Positions 26,200 to 35,192 of a stretch of 64,000 bases of DNA are shown piece after piece. The stretch lies in assembly GCF_020463795.1 (NCBI RefSeq), contig NZ_CP080025.1:5081501-5145500 (forward strand), read 5' to 3'. The notes below the pieces were generated by a model, which saw only the letters and a list, made by a program, of their open reading frames with translations, did not search any database and had not been told where the DNA came from. The stretch's first letter is position 1; the number at the start of each line of letters is the position of its first letter. Both the position numbers and the translations under genes were made by a program. Source of the stretch: Echinicola marina (GTDB taxonomy: Bacteria; Bacteroidota; Bacteroidia; Cytophagales; Cyclobacteriaceae).

Positions 26200-26838
26200 C
26201 TAGCTTTTTATCATGGTTTTGGTAAATTCCACTTCACCCGTTTCTACATTATAATAACCTCCGACTATACCGATTTCACCGGCTTCATACAATTCATTCA
26301 ATACTTCACTTCTTTCCAAAATAGCATCCATAGTGTGGATGATATTATGATGGGAAACAGCTTCCACAAACACAGGATCTGTAGGTAAACTATCTGCTTG
26401 TTCTTTTTTTACTTCTTCGATCGATGGAGTAACTTTATTCAACAGCCCCGTAAGATTGCCCATTTTTACTCCAGCACAAGCACCATTAATGGCCCCACAT
26501 TTACTATGGCCCAAAACCACCACAAGTTTAGAGCCGGCCACTTTGCAAGCATATTCCATACTTCCCAAGATATCCTCATTGGCCACATTTCCAGCAATTC
26601 TAGTGCTGAAAATATCGCCCAATCCTTGATCAAAAATCAATTCAGCAGAAGTTCTACTATCAATACAACTTAATACGATGGCAAAGGGCCACTGTCCGTC
26701 TTTGGTATCATTTACCTGTTCAAGCAAATTCCTATTGTACTTAAGGTTATTTACAAATCTTTGGTTACCTTCTTTTAAAAAGTCTAATGCTTTTTCAGGT
26801 GTTACTGTTGCTTGAGTTTCAGCGGTATGTGCTTTCAT
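26200..26838 (-). CDS. can: Beta-class carbonic anhydrase
   Basis: Interconverts CO2 and bicarbonate using zinc. Zinc ligands are C58, H111 and C114 (SCIDSR and GHSKCGA), with the catalytic pair D60 and R62. Length, 212 residues, is normal. It lies 22 bases downstream of the SulP transporter gene on the same strand, so the two form an operon; this pairing is known in bacteria and points to bicarbonate supply or pH balance. No signal peptide is visible, so it should be cytoplasmic. Symbol assigned by family, not by orthology testing. Confidence 0.93.
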   Translation of the reverse strand: MKAHTAETQATVTPEKALDFLKEGNQRFVNNLKYNRNLLEQVNDTKDGQWPFAIVLSCIDSRTSAELIFDQGLGDIFSTRIAGNVANEDILGSMEYACKVAGSKLVVVLGHSKCGAINGACAGVKMGNLTGLLNKVTPSIEEVKKEQADSLPTDPVFVEAVSHHNIIHTMDAILERSEVLNELYEAGEIGIVGGYYNVETGEVEFTKTMIKS

Positions 26839-26860
26839 ATTTATTTTAAATTTCTATAAA

Positions 26861-28513
26861 TTAATTCGATGAATTATTATTGATCAGTTCCGTTATCACC
26901 TCCTTATGAGATGTTTTTCTATTTTTCCTGTAGGATAGTACTTCCTTGTGCTCAGTGGATACATGATTAGATTCTTCCAAGTCATTTTCCAGATTATAAG
27001 AAGCTTTAAAGCCTATTAGTTTCACAGATATCCCTTTTTCTGGTGCCTGAATATCTTTAAATTCTCTGATAAGCTCGAGCACATCATGCGTAACATACAC
27101 GGTATCAGAAGCATCAATCACCACGCTGGCTCCCTTTGGAATGTGGTTCAGTGTTTGCTTGATAGCCGCTTTGTTCAAAAAGGACACCTCTTGAGCAAGA
27201 TCTACATGAATAATATCTCCATCACTATAATCCTCTTTTTTGAAATAGTATACTCTCTTGGCATTTCCCTTCAATACAAAGAACACACTGATAACTATTC
27301 CCAAAGCTACTCCTTTCAAAAGGTCCAAGAATACCACTGCCCCTAAAGTTGCCACAAAAGGCAAGAACTGGTATTTTCCTTGATTCCAAAAATAAACAAA
27401 AGTAGATGGCTTGGCCAACTTATAACCAATCAATAATAAAATAGCAGCCAAAGTCGCCAACGGCACTTTATTTAAAATAACTGGAATGGTCAAAACACTT
27501 ATCAGCAAAAACACACCATGTATCACTGCTGACATTTTTGATTTAGCCCCTGAATTAACATTAGCAGTAGTTCTGACCACCACAGAAGTCATAGGCAAGC
27601 CCCCTATCAATCCACTGACCATATTTCCTATCCCTTGGGCTTTCAATTCCACGTTAGTATTGGTCACCCTTTTCATAGGGTCCATACGATCTGCAGCCTC
27701 TATACATAATAGGGTTTCAATCGACGCAACGATTGCTATGGTCATGGCAACAATCCATACTTCAGGATTGGCAATTGCGCCAAATTGAGGAAGGGTAATT
27801 AAATTTTTAAAATCTTCTGTAGAGGTAGGTACAGGTAAACTCACCAAGTATTTTTCTCCGATCGCCAGAGAACTTCCTGACATGATCAAAAACTCATTTA
27901 TCAATACACCGCAAATCACAGCAACCAAAGCTGCAGGTACCAGTTTTAATTTTTTCAGTGCCGGGATTTTATCCCATGCAATCAATATGGCCAAAGAAAT
28001 AGCGGTCACCAAGATCACTCCCGGTTGGATATCTGTAAAAGAGGCTGCAATGTCTGAGAAAATAGCCAATCCACCTCCAATTTCTACATCTGATCCCAAT
28101 GCCACAGGTATTTGCTTAATAAAGATAATCACCCCTATACCAGCAAGCATACCTGTGATGACATTGCTAGGGATATAATTGGATATACTTCCGGCTCGCA
28201 AAAAACCTAGTACGAGCTGTATGAGTCCAGCTAATACAACTGACACCAAAAATATATCAAATCCCCCCAAGTCCTGAATGGCTACAATAACAATAGCCGT
28301 AAGACCTGCTGCTGGACCTGAAACACTAATATGGGACTGGCTCAAAAAACCAACTACAATACCTCCAACTATTCCGGTAATGATCCCTGAAAATAATGGT
28401 GCACCGGATGCCATGGCAATCCCCAAACATAATGGCAGGGCTACAAGAAATACTACAAGACCAGATGGCAAGTCTGACTTGAGGTTTGCAAAGAGATTAG
28501 TCTTCTTTGTCAT
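26861..28513 (-). CDS. SulP-family anion transporter with STAS domain
   Basis: A 550-residue permease. The first hydrophobic helix segment with DLPSGLVVFLVALPLCLGIA (14-33), then HISVSGPAAGLTAIV, marks the SulP family. About ten to fourteen helices run to residue 420, and a cytoplasmic STAS domain (about 430-530) holds VVIDASDTVYVTHDVLEL. Because the next gene is a carbonic anhydrase, bicarbonate (as in BicA-type SulP proteins) is a more likely substrate than sulfate, but this rests on context. The C-terminal tail is basic. It leads the two-gene operon. Confidence 0.92.
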   Translation of the reverse strand: MTKKTNLFANLKSDLPSGLVVFLVALPLCLGIAMASGAPLFSGIITGIVGGIVVGFLSQSHISVSGPAAGLTAIVIVAIQDLGGFDIFLVSVVLAGLIQLVLGFLRAGSISNYIPSNVITGMLAGIGVIIFIKQIPVALGSDVEIGGGLAIFSDIAASFTDIQPGVILVTAISLAILIAWDKIPALKKLKLVPAALVAVICGVLINEFLIMSGSSLAIGEKYLVSLPVPTSTEDFKNLITLPQFGAIANPEVWIVAMTIAIVASIETLLCIEAADRMDPMKRVTNTNVELKAQGIGNMVSGLIGGLPMTSVVVRTTANVNSGAKSKMSAVIHGVFLLISVLTIPVILNKVPLATLAAILLLIGYKLAKPSTFVYFWNQGKYQFLPFVATLGAVVFLDLLKGVALGIVISVFFVLKGNAKRVYYFKKEDYSDGDIIHVDLAQEVSFLNKAAIKQTLNHIPKGASVVIDASDTVYVTHDVLELIREFKDIQAPEKGISVKLIGFKASYNLENDLEESNHVSTEHKEVLSYRKNRKTSHKEVITELINNNSSN

Positions 28514-28652
28514 AAAATTCTAATTTTATAATTCGTAATTAAATAAGGCGCATAATTATCCTTTGAAACCTCTTTTTGGCTTCAAAGGAACTCTCCTGAA
28601 ATTAAAAGGAAATGTAAGCTGCCTAGATTCAGCTCAAATCGGCTGTAAAGTA

Positions 28653-28973
28653 TTACGAATGTTCTGGAGGGGGACAGAATTGATCCCTAAGGACAAAATG
28701 ATAGTCATGTATCCGGTGAAAATCCAAATCAGATTTGATTTTGGACTGGGCCAATATTGCATCCCAGACTATAGACTTATCCACAAACTCTTCTTTTTCT
28801 GGCTTGTGGTTTTCAGTACCTTCCTCCTCCTCTTCTTCCACCATCGAATAACAAATAGAAATATCAATTTGGTCATCGATCAAAGCAATCGCGCTTGGAC
28901 CCACTACCAAAACGGCAAAAATCGCCAAAAATATGGCGGCAACAGTCTTTCTATATGTTGGATATTCTATCAA
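28653..28973 (-). CDS. Small membrane-anchored protein of unknown function
   Basis: A 106-residue protein with one hydrophobic segment (about 10-32, VAAIFLAIFAVLVVGPSAIALID) followed by a glutamate-rich linker (VEEEEEEGT, 45-53) and a polar tail. The start is TTG at 28973, the only suitable codon after an in-frame stop 9 codons upstream. I recognise similar short proteins near transporters in Bacteroidota but know of no function. A longer open frame on the opposite strand covers the same bases; it has no coding-like composition. A short hairpin (28560-28567 with 28581-28588) lies downstream and may end the transcript. Confidence 0.65.
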   Translation of the reverse strand: MIEYPTYRKTVAAIFLAIFAVLVVGPSAIALIDDQIDISICYSMVEEEEEEGTENHKPEKEEFVDKSIVWDAILAQSKIKSDLDFHRIHDYHFVLRDQFCPPPEHS

Positions 28974-29146
28974 AGGATATTTTGTAAATCTAGTTTGTTA
29001 GATTCAAAAGTATACAAAAGTTTAGAGAACCTACGGATATAATCCGACAAATGTTCCTCTAAACATTAAATATTAATAAATCCCATCAAGGTCAATACGC
29101 AATATGGTCTTCCTTTCCCATCTCACATCTGCTGATTAGAAGATAA

Positions 29147-30043
29147 TTAACGGTGGGCTTCATATCTATTAACAGGCAATTCTTTTTTCAATTCTGCAGC
29201 AAGCTCTTTCCACTTCCTAGATCCATTAAAAGCTTCCAGGCTATTCTGTAATTGCTCCTTAGTTCTAATTCCTGACACAATGGAAGTCACTGCTGGCTGA
29301 TTGAGTAAATACCTTAAGATCAATTCCGTCTTTTCAATCAAACTAGCACTATAGGTCTTCAATTTTTCGTTAATATTTTTAACCTCTTCCAATGACCAGT
29401 TCAAATAAGGTTGAGCAGGCTTATCCAACGATAAGCCTTTGGCATAAGCTCCTCTAACAAGAACACTAATATCCCTCTCAGCCAAAAATCCTAAACACTC
29501 CTCCTCAGGCCTCCTATCCAGCATACTATATTGCATCATGACTGACACCATATTGGACTTCTCTGCGTAGGTCCTAATTACATTCGGCCGTATAGACGAA
29601 ATGCCATACTCTCTGATCTTACCCTCTTTTTTTAATTGTTCAAAAGCTGCTATCGTTTCATCAATCGGATCATCCATGGTTCCTCCATGCAGCTGGTACA
29701 AATCAATATAATCTGTTTGAAGTCTTTGAAGACTCTTTTCAACAGCTCGCAGGATATAAGATTTACGGGGATTCCAATCCCAGCCACTTCCATCGGGCCT
29801 CAACTGGTTTCCTACTTTAGTGGCCAGCACCACTTCATCCCTTATACCTTTGAGGGCAGCTCCCACAAGTTTCTCGTTTTCTCCACCATCATAAAGGTCC
29901 GCAGTATCAAAATAGTTGATCCCTTGGTCAAATGCCTGACGCAATAATGCCCTATCATCTGATTTGCTACCTTTCAATGACATACATCCAAAAGATAATT
30001 CAGATATTTTGATGGAAGATTTTCCTAGTTGACGGTAATTCAT
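29147..30043 (-). CDS. Aldo/keto reductase
   Basis: An NAD(P)H-dependent oxidoreductase with a TIM barrel, 298 residues. The active-site tetrad is visible: D and Y in YFDTADLYDGGENE (near 44-57), the lysine in VVLATKVGNQL (around 71-81) and the histidine in IDLYQLHGGT (around 117-126). The sequence QLGKSSIKISELSFGCM at the start is typical of the YghZ/Tas-like subgroup. It lies 62 bases downstream of a second aldo/keto reductase on the same strand. The substrate is unknown. Confidence 0.92.
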   Translation of the reverse strand: MNYRQLGKSSIKISELSFGCMSLKGSKSDDRALLRQAFDQGINYFDTADLYDGGENEKLVGAALKGIRDEVVLATKVGNQLRPDGSGWDWNPRKSYILRAVEKSLQRLQTDYIDLYQLHGGTMDDPIDETIAAFEQLKKEGKIREYGISSIRPNVIRTYAEKSNMVSVMMQYSMLDRRPEEECLGFLAERDISVLVRGAYAKGLSLDKPAQPYLNWSLEEVKNINEKLKTYSASLIEKTELILRYLLNQPAVTSIVSGIRTKEQLQNSLEAFNGSRKWKELAAELKKELPVNRYEAHR

Positions 30044-30105
30044 TTAGAACCTTTTCTAATTTTCTCTTTAAAATTTATACAAACCATCTTCAGTTCACCT
30101 TTTAT

Positions 30106-31092
30106 CTACCAAAGATGATGCACAGTTGGTTTAATGTATGCATTGTAAACATCTTTCACTTTTTCCATTTGATCAGAACTGAGGGGAGATAGCTGACCTG
30201 CATTGACATTTGATTCCACCTGTTCAACTTTAGAAGCTCCAGGAATAACAGTACTTACTTGCTCAAACATTAAAATCCACCTTAAAGCCCAAGAAGCCAG
30301 TGTAGCATTTCCGGCAAAAACAGGTTTCAATTCCTCTACTGCCTTCAACCCCAGTTCAAAATCTACTCCAGAGAATGTCTCTCCCTTATCAAATGCCTCT
30401 CCATTCCTATTGAAATCCCTATGGTCGTTTTTATCAAAAGTAATTGAAGAGTCCATCTTACCGGTCAAAAGCCCACTTGCCAATGGCACTCTGGCAATAA
30501 TACCTATATTATTCTTTTTGGCTTCCGCGAAAAACATTTCCAAAGGCTTCTGTCTAAACATGTTAAAAATAATCTGCACCGTAGAAACATTTGGGTATTT
30601 TATCGCCTGCATGGCCTCTGAGACCTTTTCTACACTTACTCCAAAATGACGAATTTTGCCTTCCCCTATTAGCCGGTCAAATAATTCAAATATTTCATCT
30701 CTGTAATAAACTTCTGAAGGAGGACAATGTAGCTGTATTAAATCCAAGCTCTCCAGTTGCATGTTTTTCAAACTGGCTTCCACATAGGCCCTTAGTGCTT
30801 CCGGAGTATAACCTTCTGAAACATGGGGAGAAATTTGTCGGCCACATTTACTCGCCACATATATTTCTTCGGAACGCTCCTTCAAAACTCTCCCTACTGC
30901 TTTCTCACTGGCTCCATTATCATAGACATCGGCTGTATCCAAAAAATTCACCCCTTGATCTATAGCAGAATTAATTATTCTATGAGCTGCTTTTTCATCA
31001 AAAGCACCTCCCCAGCCTCCGCCTACTTGCCAAGTTCCTAATGATATCTCAGAAACTTTTAATCCTGTTTTTCCTAGTAATCTATATTTCAT
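30106..31092 (-). CDS. Aldo/keto reductase
   Basis: A 328-residue paralogue of the downstream reductase. The tetrad occurs in NFLDTADVYDNGASE (about 49-63), EIYVASKCGRQ (about 76-86) and LDLIQLHCPPSE (about 114-125). GTWQVGGGWG near residue 20-29 is a variant of the usual GTMTFG loop and contacts the substrate. The C-terminal IPGASKVEQVESNV segment binds the cofactor 2'-phosphate side. The two genes probably form an operon that arose by duplication followed by divergence, as they are only moderately similar. Substrate unknown. Confidence 0.92.
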   Translation of the reverse strand: MKYRLLGKTGLKVSEISLGTWQVGGGWGGAFDEKAAHRIINSAIDQGVNFLDTADVYDNGASEKAVGRVLKERSEEIYVASKCGRQISPHVSEGYTPEALRAYVEASLKNMQLESLDLIQLHCPPSEVYYRDEIFELFDRLIGEGKIRHFGVSVEKVSEAMQAIKYPNVSTVQIIFNMFRQKPLEMFFAEAKKNNIGIIARVPLASGLLTGKMDSSITFDKNDHRDFNRNGEAFDKGETFSGVDFELGLKAVEELKPVFAGNATLASWALRWILMFEQVSTVIPGASKVEQVESNVNAGQLSPLSSDQMEKVKDVYNAYIKPTVHHLW

Positions 31093-31280
31093 ATTTTTTA
31101 TACTAATAAATTAACTGTTTACACTTTTGAAAATGTCTGTTGATATATTAATTTCAAACTTTGTATTATTAAATATACAGAAAGCAAGTAACTGTTATAC
31201 TAAATCAACCTTGCTGACTCAAATAACATTCATTAACATTTTTCTATCTTAGAAGTAAATTGACAATAAAACGATTAACT

Positions 31281-31673
31281 ATGAACGCAAGAAGAAAATT
31301 CCTTAACTATTTCTCCTTATTGGGTTCAGGCATTTTATTTTCCAATAATGTCTTGGCCAAACCTAAAAAAGATTTTATGATTCATCAAGTGTACTTCTGG
31401 CTAAAAAACCCAAAAAGGGATTTAAAGAGTTTTATCAAAGGCTGCGAAGAGCTCATCAAAGTTGACAGCATCAAAAAAGCCTATATAGGCCAGCCAGCAG
31501 TTACTGAAAGAAGAGATGTAGTAGACCACTCTTTTCATGTCTCATTAACCGTACATTTCGACAATATTGAAGATCATAATATTTATCAATTAGCAGCAAT
31601 TCACAAAAAATTCATAGCTGACCACGAAGATAAGTGGGAAAAAGTCCAAGTTTATGACACAAAAATTCAATAA
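31281..31673 (+). CDS. Secreted Dabb (stress-responsive A/B barrel) domain protein
   Basis: A 130-residue protein. I use the ATG at 31281 rather than a TTG 7 codons upstream because it places a signal with a twin arginine directly at the N terminus (MNARRKFLNYFSLLGSGIL, ending VLA near residue 26), suggesting Tat export. The mature part starts with FMIHQVYFWLKNP, the Dabb opening with its histidine and tyrosine, and continues with the ferredoxin-like fold to HEDKWEKVQVYD. Dabb domains dimerise; their function is mostly unknown. It is a single gene ahead of the histidine kinase. Confidence 0.83.
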   Translation: MNARRKFLNYFSLLGSGILFSNNVLAKPKKDFMIHQVYFWLKNPKRDLKSFIKGCEELIKVDSIKKAYIGQPAVTERRDVVDHSFHVSLTVHFDNIEDHNIYQLAAIHKKFIADHEDKWEKVQVYDTKIQ

Positions 31674-31719
31674 TACTCATTATTTAATGCTATTTTGTTT
31701 TTTAAATATTTAGCTCCCA

Positions 31720-31750
31720 GCTGACTTTTGAAATAAATTCAAAAGTCAGC
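31720..31750. terminator. Hairpin between the Dabb and histidine kinase genes
   Basis: Perfect 13-base inverted repeat (31720-31732 and 31738-31750, left arm GCTGACTTTTGAA) with a 5-base loop. It ends 12 bases before the histidine kinase ATG, so it may both end the Dabb transcript and, if transcribed with the kinase, shape its leader. The T tract is short. Confidence 0.6.
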
Positions 31751-31761
31751 CAACTTTGTAA

Positions 31762-34485
31762 ATGAAAAGTAGTCTCCTCATATTATCCCTATTTTCTGTC
31801 TTGCTTTTCACAGGCATTGATGCTAAATCATTCCAGATAAGCTCTCCACAAAATAAGCTGTCAAAAGAAGGGAAAATTGACAGCTTGAACAACTGGGTGG
31901 AAAAAAACATCGAAAAGGATATCAACAATGCCCTCAGCAATTCCCTTAATGCTCTGGAACTCTCCAAAGAGATCAATTACCCTTTGGGCGAGGCGCAAAG
32001 CATGATTAACCTAGGGTGGATCTACTACAGAATGGATGATTATCTCCAAGCGATAGATTACGCATTTAAAGGCCACCAAAGTATTATCCCACTAAACAAG
32101 CCAAATTTGACCATTAGGTCTTTCTTTAATATTGGAGCCATATACAGTGAAGGGAGTGGCCAGCTGGAATTGGCTTTGGAGTATTTTGAAGAGGCGTATG
32201 AAAGGAGCCTCGATATACAGGACAGGTCCATGAGTGGCCGCGCATTGAACAACCGCGCCTTTATCCTTACCCAAATGGGGCGATATGACGAGGCATTGCA
32301 ATTGATCACTCCTTTTTTAGCCGACAAAAAAGATGATTTCCTTGAATCCTATGCGCGCAGAACCCTTGGTGACATCCAAAAAGTCCAAGGCGATACCGCA
32401 AAGGCTATAAATAGTTACCTTATTGCCTACCAAATACTAGAAAAGGAACAATCCTACTCTACCCTTACCAGCTGTATCATCAGGCTGGCTGAACTATATT
32501 TGGCCACTGGACAAAATTACAAAGCCAAATTATACCTGGACAAAGGAGAAATCATCAGCGAAAACAATCACTTTAGGGAACAACTGATCAAGATCAACCA
32601 ACTTAATTCAAATTACTACGAAAACCTAGGGAACTGGAAAGAAGCATTATTCTACCAGAAAAAATATGCCTCCATGCAGGACAGCGTCACCAATCAAATC
32701 AATTCAAAAAACATGGGACGAATGGAGGCCAAAATTGATTTTGACCAAAGACTGAATGCCATCAATACCGAAATGGCATTAAACGAAAAGCTGATCAATG
32801 AAAAACTCCAACAACAAATATTCAGACGTAATATATTCTTAGCTGGCTTTATCATCATGCTGGTCCTGGTGACCATTGTGCTGTTCACTTCCTACCGTAT
32901 TCGCAGATCCAAATACCAAGCTGAATCTGCCAATAGGGCAAAATCTGATTTTATCTCAAGTATGAGTCATGAAATCAGAACTCCCCTAAACGGTGTGATA
33001 GGCTTCTCAGACCTGCTCAACTCCACTCCCTTAGATGCCAACCAAAAACAGTATATCACCCTCATCAATCAATCAGCCAAATCCCTGATGGAAATTGTAA
33101 ATGATATCCTGGATTTTTCAAAAATTGAGGCTGGTAAACTGGAAATTGAGCTTTCCCAAACCAATATTTATGAATTGGGGATAGAGACTGTCAACTTGGT
33201 GGCATTTCAAGCTCATCAGAGGTCTATTGAGTTAATTTTAGATATAGATGAACAAATCCCCAAAATGGTTTTGGCAGACCAAGTAAGGATCAAACAAATC
33301 CTTATCAACCTATTGAGCAATGCTGTAAAGTTCACGAAGAAAGGAGAAATCACTTTGAAAATAGAGCGTCTTGGAGAAGAATTGGAAAACTTCTCCAAGA
33401 TCAGGTTTACCGTAAGCGATACAGGAAAGGGAATTGAACCTGGCAATCAGGAAAAAATCTTCAGTGCCTTTACCCAAGAAGATTCATCGACCACCAGAAA
33501 ATTCGGAGGAACAGGCCTAGGCTTAGCCATATGTAAAAAGCTGCTCAACATGATGGGGGGAAAAATCTACGTAGAAAGTGAATTAAATAAAGGAAGTAGG
33601 TTTTGGTTCGAGATCAATTTTGAAACATTGGAGGAAAAACAAAAAGAACCCGCACTACCTATAGAAAATCTTTATGCACTCATCGTCGAAAAAAACCAGA
33701 GACATGGCAAAGTGATACAAGAAAACCTTTCCTATCTAGGAGCTTCATCAGATCTGGCCCTTAGCCAAGAAGAAGCCGAACAACTCCTGAGGAACTCAGC
33801 ACCATATAATCTTATGCTGGTCAATCATGATATAAAGGAAGGTAATGGGGCCCATTTTATCCAAAAACTCAAATCAGAAATGAACCTGATTCCCAATGAT
33901 ATCAAGACAATTTTGATGCACAATGCCTTTGTTCAAAATTCAAGGATACCAGAACATGTAGATGCCTTGCTCATCAAGCCATACAAAAAGCCGGATTTTC
34001 TTCAAATACTTAATAAATTATTCCATCCTAAAGACACAAAATCCACTTTTGATCAAAATATGGCCAACCAAGAAGACCTTGATCAACTTAAGGAAATCTC
34101 CCCTTCAATCTTAATAGCCGAAGACAATCAAGTCAATATGATACTGACCAAAAAGCTATTGCATAGTTTTATTCCAAAAGCTGTAATCATGGAAGCCAAG
34201 AATGGTAAAAAGGTCATAGACGTTTATAATGAAAATGAGGTTGACATTATTTTCATGGATATTCAAATGCCTGTTCTAAATGGATATGAAGCCACAGAAG
34301 CCATCAGAAAGATGGAAGCCAAAACAGGCAAGCATACCCCTATCATTGCTTTAACTGCTGGAATTCTAAACAATGAAAGACAAAAATGCCTAGAAGCAGG
34401 ACTTGATGATTATACCTCTAAACCAATGAATAAAAAGGATATAGGAAAAATTCTCCATCAATGGTTACTTGAAAAAATAAGTTGA
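31762..34485 (+). CDS. TPR-containing hybrid sensor histidine kinase
   Basis: A 907-residue hybrid kinase. It has a signal peptide-like start (1-21), TPR-like helical repeats (about 40-320) expected in the periplasm, a membrane helix (about 358-378), a HisKA domain with phospho-accepting H403 in SMSHEIRTPLNG, and an HATPase domain with NLLSNAVKF (516-524), DTGKGIEP (553-560) and GGTGLGLAI (582-590). Two receiver-like domains follow. The first (about 636-745) has asparagine 688 where the phosphorylated aspartate belongs. The second (about 781-903) is intact with D833 in FMDIQMP and K887. No response regulator gene with a DNA-binding domain is adjacent, so the output is unknown. Confidence 0.93.
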   Translation: MKSSLLILSLFSVLLFTGIDAKSFQISSPQNKLSKEGKIDSLNNWVEKNIEKDINNALSNSLNALELSKEINYPLGEAQSMINLGWIYYRMDDYLQAIDYAFKGHQSIIPLNKPNLTIRSFFNIGAIYSEGSGQLELALEYFEEAYERSLDIQDRSMSGRALNNRAFILTQMGRYDEALQLITPFLADKKDDFLESYARRTLGDIQKVQGDTAKAINSYLIAYQILEKEQSYSTLTSCIIRLAELYLATGQNYKAKLYLDKGEIISENNHFREQLIKINQLNSNYYENLGNWKEALFYQKKYASMQDSVTNQINSKNMGRMEAKIDFDQRLNAINTEMALNEKLINEKLQQQIFRRNIFLAGFIIMLVLVTIVLFTSYRIRRSKYQAESANRAKSDFISSMSHEIRTPLNGVIGFSDLLNSTPLDANQKQYITLINQSAKSLMEIVNDILDFSKIEAGKLEIELSQTNIYELGIETVNLVAFQAHQRSIELILDIDEQIPKMVLADQVRIKQILINLLSNAVKFTKKGEITLKIERLGEELENFSKIRFTVSDTGKGIEPGNQEKIFSAFTQEDSSTTRKFGGTGLGLAICKKLLNMMGGKIYVESELNKGSRFWFEINFETLEEKQKEPALPIENLYALIVEKNQRHGKVIQENLSYLGASSDLALSQEEAEQLLRNSAPYNLMLVNHDIKEGNGAHFIQKLKSEMNLIPNDIKTILMHNAFVQNSRIPEHVDALLIKPYKKPDFLQILNKLFHPKDTKSTFDQNMANQEDLDQLKEISPSILIAEDNQVNMILTKKLLHSFIPKAVIMEAKNGKKVIDVYNENEVDIIFMDIQMPVLNGYEATEAIRKMEAKTGKHTPIIALTAGILNNERQKCLEAGLDDYTSKPMNKKDIGKILHQWLLEKIS

Positions 34486-34523
34486 TCATTCACCTAAACT
34501 ATTTTCCAGATGAATGATCAACT
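34480..34523. terminator. Hairpin between convergent histidine kinase and hslV genes
   Basis: Perfect 13-base inverted repeat: AGTTGATCATTCA at 34480-34492 and its complement at 34511-34523, loop 18 bases. The left arm includes the kinase stop codon. It can serve both convergent genes. Confidence 0.6.
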
Positions 34524-34528
34524 TATCA

Positions 34529-35068
34529 TCAATTTACTTTTTCAATCACCAGATTGTGGTTGGTATAAATACAAATATCAGCAGCAATATTTAAGCTCTC
34601 CCTTACTATTTCCTCCGCAGATAAATGCGAAGCAAACTTCTTAAGTGCCCTAGCTGCGGACTGTGCATACATGCTTCCTGAACCAATCGTTGCTATGGAT
34701 TCATCTGGCTCGATCACATCTCCAGTGCCAGAGATGATCAATACATCCTCTGCGTCTGCCACGATCATCATCGCCTCCAATTTACTGAGCATCCGGTCTG
34801 TCCTCCACTCTTTGGCCAATTCCACCGCAGCCCTTTTCATATTATTCCCAAAAGCGCCTAGCTTCTCTTCAAATTTTTCTAAAAGTGTAAATGCATCCGC
34901 AGTAGAACCTGCAAATCCTGTAACGATTTTACCATCCTGGAGCTTTCTCACTTTTTTTACACTGCTTTTGGCAATGGTATTCCCCAAAGTCGCCTGACCA
35001 TCAGCCCCAATGACCACTTCTCCATTATGCTTAATCGCCACTACCGTGGTTGATCTTAATTTCTCCAT
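34529..35068 (-). CDS. hslV: ATP-dependent protease proteolytic subunit HslV
   Basis: The peptidase ring of the HslUV protease. The 179 residues contain the N-terminal nucleophile fold: [10 protein letters not shown] with the reactive threonine at position 7 after a short MEKLRS leader, [11 protein letters not shown] (22-32), [12 protein letters not shown] and the DICIYTNHN near the C terminus. E. coli HslV has only the initiating Met before the threonine, so this form needs removal of six residues. The partner ATPase gene hslU is not next to it, unlike in many bacteria. It is convergent with the histidine kinase gene and follows the pyruvate dehydrogenase gene terminator. Confidence 0.96.
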   Translation of the reverse strand: MEKLRSTTVVAIKHNGEVVIGADGQATLGNTIAKSSVKKVRKLQDGKIVTGFAGSTADAFTLLEKFEEKLGAFGNNMKRAAVELAKEWRTDRMLSKLEAMMIVADAEDVLIISGTGDVIEPDESIATIGSGSMYAQSAARALKKFASHLSAEEIVRESLNIAADICIYTNHNLVIEKVN

Positions 35069-35117
35069 AGTGTATTAAAATGTTTCCTTGCCAAACAGAC
35101 AAAAACTATACTAAAAG

Positions 35118-35155
35118 AAAAAGTCCTGTCAGGAAAACACCAAACAGGACTTTTT
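35118..35155 (-). terminator. Terminator of the pyruvate dehydrogenase E2 gene
   Basis: Inverted repeat of 12 bases: AAAAAGTCCTGT (35118-35129) and ACAGGACTTTTT (35144-35155), 14-base loop. On the minus strand it ends in a T run. It lies 37 bases beyond the E2 stop. Confidence 0.82.
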
Positions 35156-35192
35156 GACATATTTCTTCCCAGCATACGCTAAGGAATAGTCA

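Noticed and set aside
28563-29042. A 159-codon plus-strand frame over the small membrane protein gene
   Set aside because: The minus-strand frame has a clean membrane helix and acidic linker and coding-like composition; the plus-strand peptide looks like an unselected translation.
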